Shown here piece after piece: positions 46,481 to 56,677 of a stretch of 60,000 nucleotides of DNA. The translations under genes were made by a program, and so were the position numbers. The notes under the pieces were generated by a model. That model did not search any database and was not told the DNA's origin. It saw only the letters and a program-made list of their open reading frames with translations. This DNA is from Takakia lepidozioides (lineage: Eukaryota; Streptophyta; Takakiopsida; Takakiales; Takakiaceae), in the NCBI GenBank assembly GCA_030704615.1, contig CM060734.1, positions 59,290,042 through 59,350,041 on the forward strand, read 5' to 3'. The stretch's first letter is position 1, and each line of letters opens with the position of its first letter.

Positions 46481-47495
46481 CCGAGGTCAACCTCGCCTTG
46501 AGCTCTTGAAAAGCTCGTTCCTGCTCATCTTCCCACTGCCACTCCTGGTCCACCTTGGTCAGCTTGGTTAGAGCCTTTGCAATGGTACTAAATCCCTTGA
46601 CAAACCGTCTATAATAGTTTGCCAACCCCATGAAAGCTCGAACTCGGCTCACATCCGTGGGGCGTGGAATTTGTGCAATGGCCTCTACCTTAGTCTGCTG
46701 TACCCCCAATCCTCCAGGATATATCATGTGACCCAGATACTCAATCTGGTTGTGGAAAAACTTGCACTTCCCCGGATGCAACTTCAATCCGTGCGCTCTC
46801 AAGCGCTCCAATACCACCTGAAGGTGTCTCTCATGCTCCTCCATCGTAACACTAAAGATATTCTTAAGCCCAAATGGTAAGAACCGCCACTGATATAGGC
46901 AATCCTTGCCGTGCTCATTGATCCCCCAGAATGCCGTCTTCTGCTTGTCCGCCTCCTTGATTGGCAACTGGTGATATCCGGATCGTAAATCCAAAGTGCT
47001 AAAGGCCTTAGCATGCCCGATGGCATCAAAGATCTCCTCTGGTGTTGGCATGGCATACTTATCGGACTTGGTCTGACGATTTACAGGCCGGTAATCACCG
47101 CACATACGTCTCTCCGTCCAATTGCCATAGACATCCTTCTTGGCTGGCATCACTGTGGCTGAAGCATACTCTCCACCAGAGAGCTCCACCAAACCTGCCT
47201 CCCAGAGATCTTGAGTCCTCATCTGAATCAAAGACCTCTCCATGTCACTGTATCTATAGGGTCTCCGAAAGATTGGCGTGTCAGTGGCCAACTCAATACG
47301 GATCTCTTGACCCTTCAGTGCTCCCAAGTCCTTCAAACTGAAGGCAAAGCAATTCCTGTAAGCCCTCAGGAACCGCCGTATACGTCGTCTCTCTCCTCCG
47401 GTGACAATGGGTCCAATGTCAGGCTCCCAATTGTCCTCCGTAACTGCAACCTTAAGTCCAGTGGGCTTAGAGGTAGAGGACGCGTCCAGTGGTTG
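46206..47495 (-). pseudogene. Reverse transcriptase of the LTR element lacking the catalytic box
   Basis: Same frame as the methyltransferase. It begins with RRFLRAYRNCFAFSLKDLG, then TPIFRRPYRYSD, RMCGDYRPVNRQT, FSTLDLRSGYHQLPI (motif A with Asp), WRFLPFGLKNIFS and LKLHPGKCKFF, YLGHMIYPGG and ANYYRRFVKGFS. Between LPFGLKN and the following EEHERHLQ the usual stretch of about 25 residues with the FARCY(I/V)DD box is absent, joined in frame at about 46860. The two catalytic Asp residues are therefore missing. The frame runs on into RNase H and ends out of frame at 46206. Confidence 0.9.
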
Positions 47496-48794
47496 CTATG
47501 TTGCAACCTCTTGAGCAGTACTCCCTGCCTGCTCAGTCAATGACAAGGCCTCATCCTGCCCCATCATCTCATCCTTGAGGACCTCCTCAACCCGAGAAGA
47601 ATCCCCAACCTCATCCATCACAGCCGCCTTGGCTGCCAACTCCCTCTGAACCTCGAGCACCTCCCACGTGTGCCATGGATGCATGCACCCCGTGGTCCTC
47701 ACATGCTCGCCCCCACTCACTGCCTGTACCGTCTCGGTAGGCAGAGAGACCATTGAGGGAAGTGTACTCCGCACTCTGCGTTGCTCAGCCAGAGCCAAGC
47801 TGATAATCCAGGTCAAGCAATTGAGATCCATTGCTTGCCCCAACACTTGACGACGTGATGCCTCAGAAAGAGACGACACCGCCGTGGTACCAGTGGTAAA
47901 ACCCATTGCCCGCTCACGCTCGTCAGCATTAGGCTCCACTAACTGCTGCAACTGAGCATCCCACAGGAGGCCAGGTCCACTATCCCGGAAAGCATGCGAT
48001 CCTGGGAAGCTGAGCAGTGTAGGTAATGCTGCTCGTGGTTGACCCACCTTGTTGACCACTGCCAAAGGCGAACGGTCATCGTGTCTCACACGCTGAGACT
48101 GCCTCCCTGTGTCCAGAATGTTATCCACTGTGAGATGTGCTGGCCGCTGCACCCCATCAAATGCACGCTTGAGCAGTGCGGGTGGCATCAAGTTAGTCCA
48201 CCATAGCCGTGGACGATGAGCCCGTGACCCCACTGTAGCTGCATCTAGCAACACTGCTGACCCAAGCCACGACCGGACTTGATGCACACTGGCCATCACC
48301 CTGGCCCGAGAATCGCCCATCAGTGGCACATTCTCCAAGATGTATGCTGGAGATACAGCTTGATGAAGCTGCAAGTGGCGCAAAACCCGCACCATCTCCC
48401 AAAACAGACCCGACCTCGAGTCTCGCAATCCATTGCCATGCCCGGCTGATGAATGCCCTTGGCAGGGCCAACCTGCCACTACCAGATCAATGGAGCCAAC
48501 CCGCTCCAAATCCTGCGCCCCCAGCAACGAAATGTCTGCTGGCAAGGCCTGCTGATATCCACGAATTGCAGACACCGACAACAACTCAGGGTACCGCTGC
48601 ACCAACTGAGCAACATGGCGAAGTGAAACGCGTCGTGCAGTCTCATCCCTCTCCACATACAGGTAACGCCGAACTCGTACACCTGCCTGTAACACAGCAG
48701 CCAATCCGGTGCTGATCCCGCCAAACAAGTCCAGAAGACAAATGCCTTCATCCGGATACTGCCACACAATAGGTGTGGTGTCCAATGGAGACAA
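47496..48794 (-). CDS. C5 cytosine DNA methyltransferase domain within pol of the LTR element
   Basis: 433-codon open frame without an ATG at its 5' end, fitting a polyprotein domain. Motifs of C5 DNA methyltransferases occur in order: motif I LLDLFGGISTGLAAVLQAG (SAM binding), YLYVERDETARR (motif II acidic residue), motif IV VVAGWPCQGHSS with the catalytic Cys of PCQ, SGLFWEMVRVL, motif VI ILENVPLMGDS, motif VIII SRAHRPRLWW (RxR), and motifs IX-X ERERAMGFTTG with RQVLGQAMDLN. The spacing and the SRAHRPR and GLFWEMVRVL style resemble DNMT3/DRM-type enzymes rather than DNMT1. One TAG at 47496-47498 separates it from the RT, which continues in the same frame. The core looks intact, so it could be active if expressed. 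Confidence 0.88.
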   Translation of the reverse strand: MSPLDTTPIVWQYPDEGICLLDLFGGISTGLAAVLQAGVRVRRYLYVERDETARRVSLRHVAQLVQRYPELLSVSAIRGYQQALPADISLLGAQDLERVGSIDLVVAGWPCQGHSSAGHGNGLRDSRSGLFWEMVRVLRHLQLHQAVSPAYILENVPLMGDSRARVMASVHQVRSWLGSAVLLDAATVGSRAHRPRLWWTNLMPPALLKRAFDGVQRPAHLTVDNILDTGRQSQRVRHDDRSPLAVVNKVGQPRAALPTLLSFPGSHAFRDSGPGLLWDAQLQQLVEPNADERERAMGFTTGTTAVSSLSEASRRQVLGQAMDLNCLTWIISLALAEQRRVRSTLPSMVSLPTETVQAVSGGEHVRTTGCMHPWHTWEVLEVQRELAAKAAVMDEVGDSSRVEEVLKDEMMGQDEALSLTEQAGSTAQEVAT

Positions 48795-48799
48795 TGAGG

Positions 48800-50251
48800 T
48801 GGTCCTGGTGCAATCCCCACACTCTCCTCCTCTCCTGACGGTACAAAAGCCTCCACCCAGGCTTGTTGCACCCGTCGATCAGCATCCCGCTGCAAATCCT
48901 TGCTCGTGCCCCACAATGGAGTCTGAGCAACCATGGTAGGCAACTCCGCCATACCATACATGTCATCCTGCTCTCCCGGAGGTGGTACATCCTCTGAATG
49001 AGCATTGCCCTCAAGCAACTCTCTAGGCCAACTCACTGCCGCTGTGAATGCTGCTAGTGTCGGCATCTTGCCTCGCTGGGCAACCGCAACTCCTCCTATG
49101 AACGTCACAGGGAGCTGCACACGCCGGCCCTCCCCTGACTGCCATGCAGGCCTATAGGAAGCTGACTCCTCCCAAAAATCCAGGGTGAAGCCCATGGGGT
49201 ACAACACTGCCCCACCAACCAGGACATCGTATGAGACTGCGTCTGTCACAATGGCCTTGGCTCGCATCACTGAGCCATCTGTAGGGTGATCCGGCCGTAG
49301 TCTGATAGCCAACTCACGCCGTGTCATGCCCCGAGCCTGCTCCGATCCTCCCAGAGACGTCTGTATCTGGAAAGGACAAGGCTCCATATCCGCCTCCGTG
49401 AGGCCCAAGCCTGCAATAGCAGCTCTGCCCAGCATCAATGGCTGAGCTCCCGAGTCCAACAAGACCCGCAGTGGCCGGTACCTCTTGCCTGCCGGTCCAC
49501 TCAAACAGAAAATGCCATCCTGGTTGTCTAACATGACAACTCCAGGTGTCACCATGGCGCGCTCAATGGCTGGCCTAGCTGGCAGCTCCATCAACCTGGC
49601 AGCTGCAGCTTGCCATGGCGCCGCCGTGGCAGTCTTGACCCTCAAATCCGAGGATCCCTCCGGCACTACACCTCCCACTATCTCCGCAGAAGATGAAGTA
49701 ACCTCCCCACTCTCACAGAGTGTAGCTGCCAGCCTGAACACCTCAGCTGGTCTTACCCCCGGCGTCGCAATCATGGTAGCCGAGAACAATGGAGCCTGGC
49801 ACACAGATGTGGCCGCTCCTAGCAGCACACTAGCTGCCGTAGCCTTGGCAACACTAGGTAGTGGTGCTACCCGTGTAGCTCTCCCCAATGGCATAGTAAC
49901 CTCCGCCTCGGTAACAGTCGGGCGAGAACTAGGTGCCATGGATGGCGTCGACACTGTCTCCGCCAATGTGAATGACTGAGGAAGCCTAGCCTGACGGCTT
50001 GCCTCCCCACGCTGTGGATCCAACTCCACCTCTGCACCTCGTGGCTCAGGAACTCGTGCTGCTCCTCGAGTCACGGCTGCAGCAGACTCCACCTGCACTA
50101 GTGGTAGTGCTGCTCCACACATGAATCCCATGCCTCCCATATCTCCTCCCTCAGGAGCAGGAGGTGGACCATCCGGCCTTAGAGCCGGTACCACCTGAGC
50201 TGTAGCCATGGCAGCGAGCCTCTGCTCTAGCTGCTGAAGCCGGTTGGCCAT
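48800..50251 (-). pseudogene. Aspartic protease region of the LTR element
   Basis: An open frame from about 50251. After a low-complexity Ala/Pro-rich linker it reaches the retropepsin active site LRVLLDSGAQPLMLG near 49460, with Asp-Ser-Gly intact, followed by IQTSLGGSEQARG and YDVLVGGAVLYPMGF. Retropepsin would cut the polyprotein. The frame stays open to 48479 but beyond about 48800 it only shadows the methyltransferase, which is read in another frame. A programmed or mutational frameshift around 48800-48840 is implied. Confidence 0.75.
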
Positions 50252-51658
50252 GCCTTGGTCAACACCCTGACCTCCGCGTCCTTGGCCACGTTGAGCTTGC
50301 CCTTGGCTGCACCTCGTGGCTGGCCACCTCGTCCTCTCTGGGCTGCTCCACCTCGCCCCCGGCCACCATTGTTCCCTTGGAACTGGCCTGGGCGCAACTC
50401 AGGATGCAAACCATAACACTGGGCCTCTCCATGCCCGTGCTTGCCACAATGCCCACACTGCAACTGTGCAGGCTGTGCATGTGCGGCCCTTTGCCTCCCT
50501 CTGGGCAATCCTTCTTGACATGGGGTCCTCCACATGTCCAGCACACCACATCCGCCCGTTGTTGGCCAGCAAATGAAGGGAGAGACCCCTGCATCTGAGG
50601 TCCTCTCTGCCCTTCCCTGAGCTTCACCTGAGCCCCCTTGTTGCCTTGAGCACGTTGAGGTAGTGGTTGGCTAGGAGCACCACTACCCCGTGGTGTCTCC
50701 TTAGCAAATCCCACCATGACCACTCGTTCCTCCACCATGTTGAGCTCTATCCGCTCTGCCAGCAAAAACACATTTGCTAAGGTGGGTTGGGCCGCTTGTA
50801 GGAGAGTTGCATCCCGCACCCTTCTCCTCAGCTCCTTGTCCAATATCCCATACCAGAATTGGACTGCCTGAGCTTCCGTAACCCCTTGGGTTACATTTAT
50901 CAAGCGCCTCATGCGAGTGAAAGCCTCCCTCAAGCTCTCGGTCGGCTTCCGTTGGAACTCTTGCAAGCTCCGCAACTTCTCTGTCCTCACCCCTTGGTAG
51001 TTCCCTCTCAACTCTTCGAAGAACTCCACAACAGGGTTGAAGGCAGGCACGGGTGCTAGTGCTGGTGCGGTAGTGGCTTGGGTGGACGTCGTAGCTACTG
51101 TACCACCAGTCCACTAGTTCCACTGCTGCTTGCTGAAGCTGCCGGTGCAGCGGCAGGTGTAGCCACTGCCCTCGTGGCTCTAGTGCCCCTAGTGATGGAC
51201 CAGTACATCCTCCACTCCTCGATCTCAACCTCATGCCCCCGCCTGAACTCATGGTAATCATCCATAGGCGGCCCCTCAAGGTGCTGAAACAGCCCTTTCC
51301 ATGCCATGAACGGCGTAAATAGTTGTGGATTGCGCATTTGCTGCAAATCACACCAACTATCAAACTCTTGGATAAAATCATCCAACTCGATGGTGCCCAC
51401 CGCCCCAGAGTACCTTCGTGGCCCCTTGGTAGCTCCATACATCTCCTCCATTGTGTCCCACAACAATGGCAAAGAAACAACTTGCACCGCCGGTATGAGT
51501 CCTCCTGATTCACAATCCGAATCAGAACCTTCCGTAGAAGACACAGGAGGTGAAGGTGGCCTAAACCGCACACCTCGTCTCGTGTACCCACTAGTATCGC
51601 TAGTGCTCGAACCGGCACTGTCCCCAGCAACTAGTGGCACCTCCGTGTTGACACTCAA
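50227..51658 (-). pseudogene. Gag of the LTR element, two zinc knuckles, frameshifted
   Basis: Starts at about 51658 in one frame (Ser-rich, then DDFIQEFDSWCDLQQ), shifts near 51050-51095 into a capsid-like stretch with FNPVVEFFEELRGNYQ and LREAFTRMRRLINVTQG, and reaches a zinc knuckle CWTCGGPHVKKDC near 50530 (C-x2-C-x3-H-x4-C). A further frame holds a second knuckle CGHCGKHGHGEAQC and an RGRGG-rich tail. Gag would coat element RNA and form the particle. Three frames are used, so no intact Gag is made from this copy. Confidence 0.75.
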
Positions 51659-52299
51659 CCGGTCATGAACATGTCCCTAACCCCCTCTCCACAAGGTAAC
51701 CGGGTAGAGAACCTGTTGCGGCTTATGGTTTGGAATACTAAGTTCCTAACATAGCCTACACCTGTACCTGCATCCACCGCAAGCACTCCTATGGTTGGCT
51801 GGTCATCACCTCCAACCTCACCACAGGAGAAACAATGATGGTCTGGCTGGTCATCACCCCAGCCTCACCATCGACAGCATGCTCTAGGACTGGCCGGTGA
51901 TCAAATCCGGACCAATCACCTATAAAAACAAGCGCCCACACAAAACTAGCATGGCGCACAGTCAAGCATGCAGGTATGGAGGGGATCCAAACACAAGAAA
52001 TCAGAACGACAACTCCCCCACACCAAAAACAACTCCACGGTGTTGCTCCTGCAAGGACACCCCAGCCCAAACCCGGACTGACTCTTGCCTCCACCTACGG
52101 AAAGGTCTTGGCCTAATGAGAGGGTGGAAACTACGAGGAAGAGAAGCTAAAGCAATGCCTAACCCCAGCATGCCCTCATCCCAACACTCTTCCTCTCCTC
52201 TCTTCCCTCACTTGCATGACCATGGGAATATCATGAAGATACTCCTCAAACCGCCCTCCACGAGCTTCAAAATTCGGCCTTCAAGACCACATGCCAGTC

Positions 52300-53350
52300 C
52301 TTAGGCAGTCCACCAGTGCCTCCACGAGTCAGCACAGGCCGTCCACAGGTCAACACGGGCCACCACAGACCAGCACAGGCCCACACAGCTCACTGGTCAC
52401 AGCCGTCACAGTCCCACAGGCCACAGGCCACAGCCTGTCACAGCCCCTCATAGCCTGTCACAGCTCGCCACAGCCTGTCACAGCTCGCCACAGCCTGTCA
52501 CAGCCCGTCACAGCCCCACACAGCCTGTCACAGCCCCGCACAGCTCGTCACAACCCACAGGCCACTGGTCACAGCCTGTCACAGCCCCTCACAGCCCCAA
52601 AGGCCACGGGCACAGCCTGTCACAGCCCCTCACAGCCCGTCACAGCCCCACAGGCTCAGGCACGGCCTGACACAGCCCCTCACAGCCCCTCACAGCCCCA
52701 AAGGCCTCAGGCACGGCCTGTCACAGCCCCTCACAGCCCGTCACAGCCCCAAAGGCCTCAGGCACGGCCTGTCACAGCCCCTCACAGCCCGTCACAGCCC
52801 CAAAGGCCTCAGGCACGGCCTGACACAGCCCCTAACAGCCCTCACAGCCCCAAAGGCCTCAGGCACGGCCTGTCACAGCCCTCACAACCCCAAAGGCCAC
52901 GGGCACAGCCTGTCACAGCCCCTCACAGCCCATCACAGCCCAAAGGCCATGGGCACAGCCTGTCACAGCCCCTCACAGCCCGTCACAGCCCCACAGGCCA
53001 CTGGGCACACCTGTCACAGCCCGCACAGCCCGACACAGCCCCACAGGCCATGGGCACAGCAGTCACAGCCCGCACAGCCTGTCACAGCTAGCACAGCCTG
53101 TCACAGCCCCACAGGCACAGGGCACAGCCTGTCACAGCCCGTACAGCCCGTCACAGCCCCACAGGCCACTGGGCACAGCCTGTCACAGCCCCTCACAGCC
53201 CAAAGGCCACTGGGCACGCCTGTCACAGCCCCTCACAGCCGTCACAGCCCCAAAGGCCTCAGGCACGGCCTGTCACAGCCGTCACAGCCCGTCACAGCCC
53301 CATAGGCCACAGGGCACAGCTTGTCACAGCCCATCACAGCCCCACAGGCC
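52300..53350. repeat. Minisatellite of GTCACAGCCC-type units in the LTR element leader
   Basis: Dozens of copies of short CACAGCC(T/C)GTCACAGCCCC units, with higher-order blocks containing AAAGGCCTCAGGCACGGCCT repeated about every 57-60 bp around 52690-52870 and AGGCCAC(T)GGGCACAGCCT variants elsewhere. The 267-codon open frame over it (52291-53091) is a repeat artefact without domain support. Confidence 0.9.
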
Positions 53351-53819
53351 ACTCATGACAGTTTAGCCATTTCTCCAAGGGGTTTAGCCACGCCAAGCTA
53401 GGGTTTTGTGTCTCTTGGACTCTAGGCTTCTTTCCACCGAGCTATGGTGGCTGTGAGGAAATCAGCAAGGTATTCTTGCTCTTTCGGCTCCCACACACCA
53501 CCATAGTAGCCCTAAGCCATGAGGTGGTTGCCACAAACCAAGCCTTCTTTCTCACTTAGCCTCCCCAAACACGCCACTAAACTCAATGGCAAACAACCAA
53601 GCCCTGCTGGTTCCCAGCCCTTGTGAGCACTCATTCAAGCACTCTCCTTGGCCATAGCATCTGTCTTAGAGCCTATTCCAGCCCCCTACACCTGCTGCTT
53701 CAAGAGTTGCGCTCCCTTCAAGCTTGAAGTTGAAACCCCAACTCACATAGGCCCTACAAGTGCTTTTCTTTCACTCCAAGTGGAAACCAGCCCTAGACCT
53801 TCCGTTCTAGCTCTCTAAA

Positions 53820-54195
53820 GCTTGAAAACAAGAGCCTCAATGGGCTGAAGGCATGCTCCACACATGCCCCACTCTCACCATAAGAGAATCAGCTCCTTTG
53901 CTTCATTTCTTGCACCCACAAACCTGAAAAATACAAGCTTCAGCAGGCTGAAAGCATGCTCCACATGCCCTACAGGGAAACCAGCCCCTTCCTTCCTTTC
54001 TTGCACTCCCACACCTGAAAGTGCAAGCCTTCACCAGGCTGATAGCATGCTCCACACATGCATTGCCTCACATAAGGGAAGTCAGCCCTTCCCTCTTCCT
54101 TGCTTGCCCTCCAAGCTTGAAGATGGAAGCTTCAATGAGCTGAATACATGCTCCACACATGCAACCTCTTCACACAAGAGATATCAGCCCCCTAT
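53820..54195. repeat. Second tandem repeat (about 100 bp) in the LTR element leader
   Basis: Four diverged units, each with GCATGCTCCACA(CA)TGC preceded by a CTTCA-GGCTGA segment and followed by AGAATCAGC or similar. Landmarks lie at about 53852, 53945, 54048 and 54150. Confidence 0.75.
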
Positions 54196-54877
54196 CTTGG
54201 CTCCTTGGCTCCTTGATGCTCTCTAAGACAAGACTAAGCACTCCACAGCCTTTGCCAAGCTCCTGAAACCCTAAGGCTTACATTTCCAGCCACAAGACAC
54301 TTCTCTTGTGGTGCAAGAGCTCTTCTTCCAAGCTCTGAAACCCTAGGTGCACATTCCATGGCCTTGCCGCACCTCTTAGCTCCTGTTCCAGCCCTGCTCT
54401 TGCCATGACAAGAGCCCTCTCAATGCTGAAGCTCGAGATTGAAACCCAATCTCACCATACTCCACAAAGTGCACTGATTTGCCCCAAGCCAAATCAGCCC
54501 TTTCGCTTGGTCTTGCAATCCTTCACACAATGAAAGCTCGCATTCCCAAGTCCAGTTCTCAGCTTTGCCACCAAAGCCACTATAACCTGCTCTTGACTGG
54601 TCCTCTTCCCAATCGTGCTTGCTCATGCATGTACACAATCTGAAACCATCAAGGTGCTCTGGAATTACCTGCAGCATGGTGCTTTCATCTCTGAAGCTGA
54701 AGATCGAATGCCAAGGTCTACCACCTCGTAACCCACATCGCCTCCGCTTCTAACAACCAAGAGCTCCACGGTGCTCCTTGCATAACAACTTGGTTTCTCT
54801 CATTCTCAAGCAAAAACCACAAGTGCTACAACTAACTCGTATCTGGCACTCACAGATACGAGCTCATCTTTCTCGAG

Positions 54878-55200
54878 TGATAAAGAAGAAGAATACAAGC
54901 ACAAGCTCATGCGAGCTCACAAAGCTGAAGCATAAACTCATGCATATATAACCTCATCACTCAAATACAAGTCAAGCCAAGTGCACCCCACGCCATGGGG
55001 AATCCACACTACGGCGCCATAGCTAGGCGCGGTGAGGCTCAACTCGAGAAAGATCTCCCGCGCTTGCCGTGAAGATAACCACTCCAGGGCCTAAATCTGC
55101 CTTGACCCCTGGATTGACACTTGGGCCAATCCCAAATGTCAATATGTAAAAGCTAGCTATTTCCTAGCTAGTTTCACACTAGTGGTAAAATAACTTGACA
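54878..55200. repeat. Right LTR (5' LTR of the minus-strand element)
   Basis: 323 bp, same ends as the left copy; it lacks 4 bp at the GATGAGCCTCC position (reads GATCTCC). Inside, on the element side, CTCGTATCTG and CAGATACGAG form an inverted repeat next to the LTR, at about 54837-54863. Confidence 0.85.
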
Positions 55201-55251
55201 GTTCTCTTTCTCTATTTCAAAGTGAGGCGACGCTGTTCAAGGGCAATTGCG

Positions 55252-56101
55252 TCACGACGGGTGGTCAACTCTGCATTTGGCAACTTCACGTCCGTCCAAG
55301 GACTTTTCATGTTCAAGTGATATGATCTCCTTTCGAAAGGCTTCTTGGCTATTGGCTTGTGTATCTAGCCGCTCACATAAACCTCTACTTGACTCCTCGA
55401 GGTAATGGTACATTTCCTCCATCTCTTTGTCGGCTCTACGGCGACGACCACTAGAACCGGGAGCCCTACCTCCATGGTCCTTAACCTTGAAAATCTTGCT
55501 TGGAATGTCTAATGCTTGGGTGCCCATGGAGGCAATATCAACATCCGGAGACTCATCCAGGTCAGGGGATGAAGAGGAACATGAAGTATGAGAGGTTGAT
55601 TTCTTCATAGTGTCCACAATTTGAACATTTTGGACAAATCTCTCGGAACTTCCATACCATGGTAACATCTCATCAAACATCTCATTGGTAAAACTAACAG
55701 GTAGCTTTGCAACTTGTCTCTCAGCCTTGGACATTGACCATGGATTGCCTGCTCCACTCTCTTTGTTGATGTAAGCAAACAATTTTTTGAACTCGCGTTG
55801 GGTGTTATCCCACCTAGTAATACATTGAGGCACATCTCTCTTGGGGAAATTGGGCACAGTAGCAAGATACTCTACTATTTCTTTCCATCTCTGCTCTGCG
55901 GTAATGAATTGGTCAGAATGCTTTGAAGAGGCGTTCTTCTTTTGGAATTCATTTTTCTTCAAAGAAATCAAATCCAGGTTTTCTGCAACAGTCCAGTTTG
56001 GAGTTCTAGTGTTTTTTTTTTTTTTTTTGGTTTGGAGGTGCTACCTGATCAGCCTCCTCCCTCGATAACATTTGGACAAAGGATTGTGGTTGCGTCCCCA
56101 T
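55252..56101 (-). pseudogene. Trihelix/Myb-SANT-like DNA-binding protein, poly-A frameshift
   Basis: Probably starts at ATG 56101-56099 (MGTQPQSFVQMLSREEADQ), reaches a run of about 18 A (complement of 56019-56036), and continues in the next frame with NWTVAENLDLISLKKNEF, RWKEIVEYLATVPNFPKRD and QCITRWDNTQREFKKLF, which give the three Trp-anchored helices of a GT/trihelix domain. A basic SSGRRRRADKEMEEMY stretch and a C-terminal coiled-coil-like region with EAFRKEIISLEHEK end at 55252. The two parts are out of frame only at the A-run. It could be a host transcription factor or the Myb-like partner of a PIF/Harbinger transposon; no transposase lies nearby. Confidence 0.6.
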
Positions 56102-56677
56102 TTTGGACGCCAGCCCGTCTCTGTCTGCGCTCGTCTCTCTCGTGGGCTTGTGGCGCATCTTCAACGAGAGAGACGACGGTGAATCAAAATTCATCCATCG
56201 TTCATCCATGTGAGCTTTTAACAGGTTTGACAAGAGCCAAAACGTCCTATTGCGATGCAAACGCGGATATCTTCTTCCGTTTAGCAGAATCTGTGAAGCC
56301 GTGGATTCTGTTATTTGGACCTGTTAAGAGCACATAACGAAACATGTGTGTGTGGGGACCTTTTTCTAAATTTAACATTTTTTAGTGCATTTAACAGGCT
56401 GTGGGGGGGGGGCTTAGATCTGTTCGGTGAAGGCATAGATAATTTTAGGAGTTCCACCGTTTAATCGCTATAGTTTCTCCGTAGTTCTCTCCACTGACTT
56501 AGGTACTGCTCCTGGTATATCTATGACTCAATTTCTCCCTATTTCATATTCAATTCAACGCTCAACTGTTCTTGCAGTCTTTGTCCTTCCATAGTGCTTT
56601 CTTCATAGTGTGAGAGAGAGTTCAGCCGATGTAGTCTTGTTCTTCTCAAGCTCGTGTTATGCTGTCTAGTTTAAGTC
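56102..56677. other. Spacer and leader upstream of the copia element
   Basis: Includes a G-run at 56403-56411. No gene. A CTCCTGGTATATCTATGAC stretch near 56508 vaguely resembles a Met-tRNA primer site but is not convincing. The copia 5' LTR was not delimited. Confidence 0.35.

Larger units (their letters stand above)
51659..54877 (-). other. Long leader of the LTR element
   Basis: About 3.2 kb between the 5' LTR and gag, holding the two tandem-repeat blocks and no coding motif in either direction. Much of 53400-54800 is CT-rich on the plus strand. Such a long repetitive leader is unusual for Ty3 elements. Confidence 0.6.
43676..55200 (-). mobile_element. Ty3/Gypsy-like LTR retrotransposon carrying a DNA methyltransferase and PHD finger
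   Basis: Two direct repeats of 327 bp (43676-44002) and 323 bp (54878-55200) start TGATAAAG and end TTGACA and differ by three substitutions and one 4-bp indel. Between them, on the minus strand, lie gag with zinc knuckles, aspartic protease, a C5 cytosine methyltransferase, RT, RNase H and integrase ending in a PHD finger. This order (RT before integrase) is the Ty3 type. Adjacent domains sit in different frames in at least seven places, so this copy is defective. A 3.2-kb leader with tandem repeats separates the 5' LTR (right) from gag. No target duplication or tRNA-type primer site was found. Confidence 0.85.

Noticed and set aside
47496-48794. Methyltransferase as an independent host gene nested in the retrotransposon
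   Set aside because: It has no ATG, shares the RT frame with one stop between, and directly follows the protease, so a pol domain is the simpler reading. Kept as a testable alternative.
48479-48800. Extension of the protease ORF to 48479
   Set aside because: That frame is only open by chance there; the methyltransferase motifs I and II are in the other frame.
50701-51630. 309-codon minus-strand ORF over gag
   Set aside because: It is an out-of-frame shadow of gag; the gag frames at 51658-51095 and 51050-50259 carry the recognisable capsid and zinc-knuckle motifs.
52291-53091. 267-codon plus-strand ORF rich in His, Ser, Gln and Pro
   Set aside because: It is the translation of a short minisatellite whose unit happens to lack stops; no start context or domain, and it lies in the leader of a minus-strand element.
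56505-56525. Copia primer-binding site
   Set aside because: TGGTATATCTATGA shares only the first six bases with the common Met-tRNA complement and no LTR end could be placed beside it.
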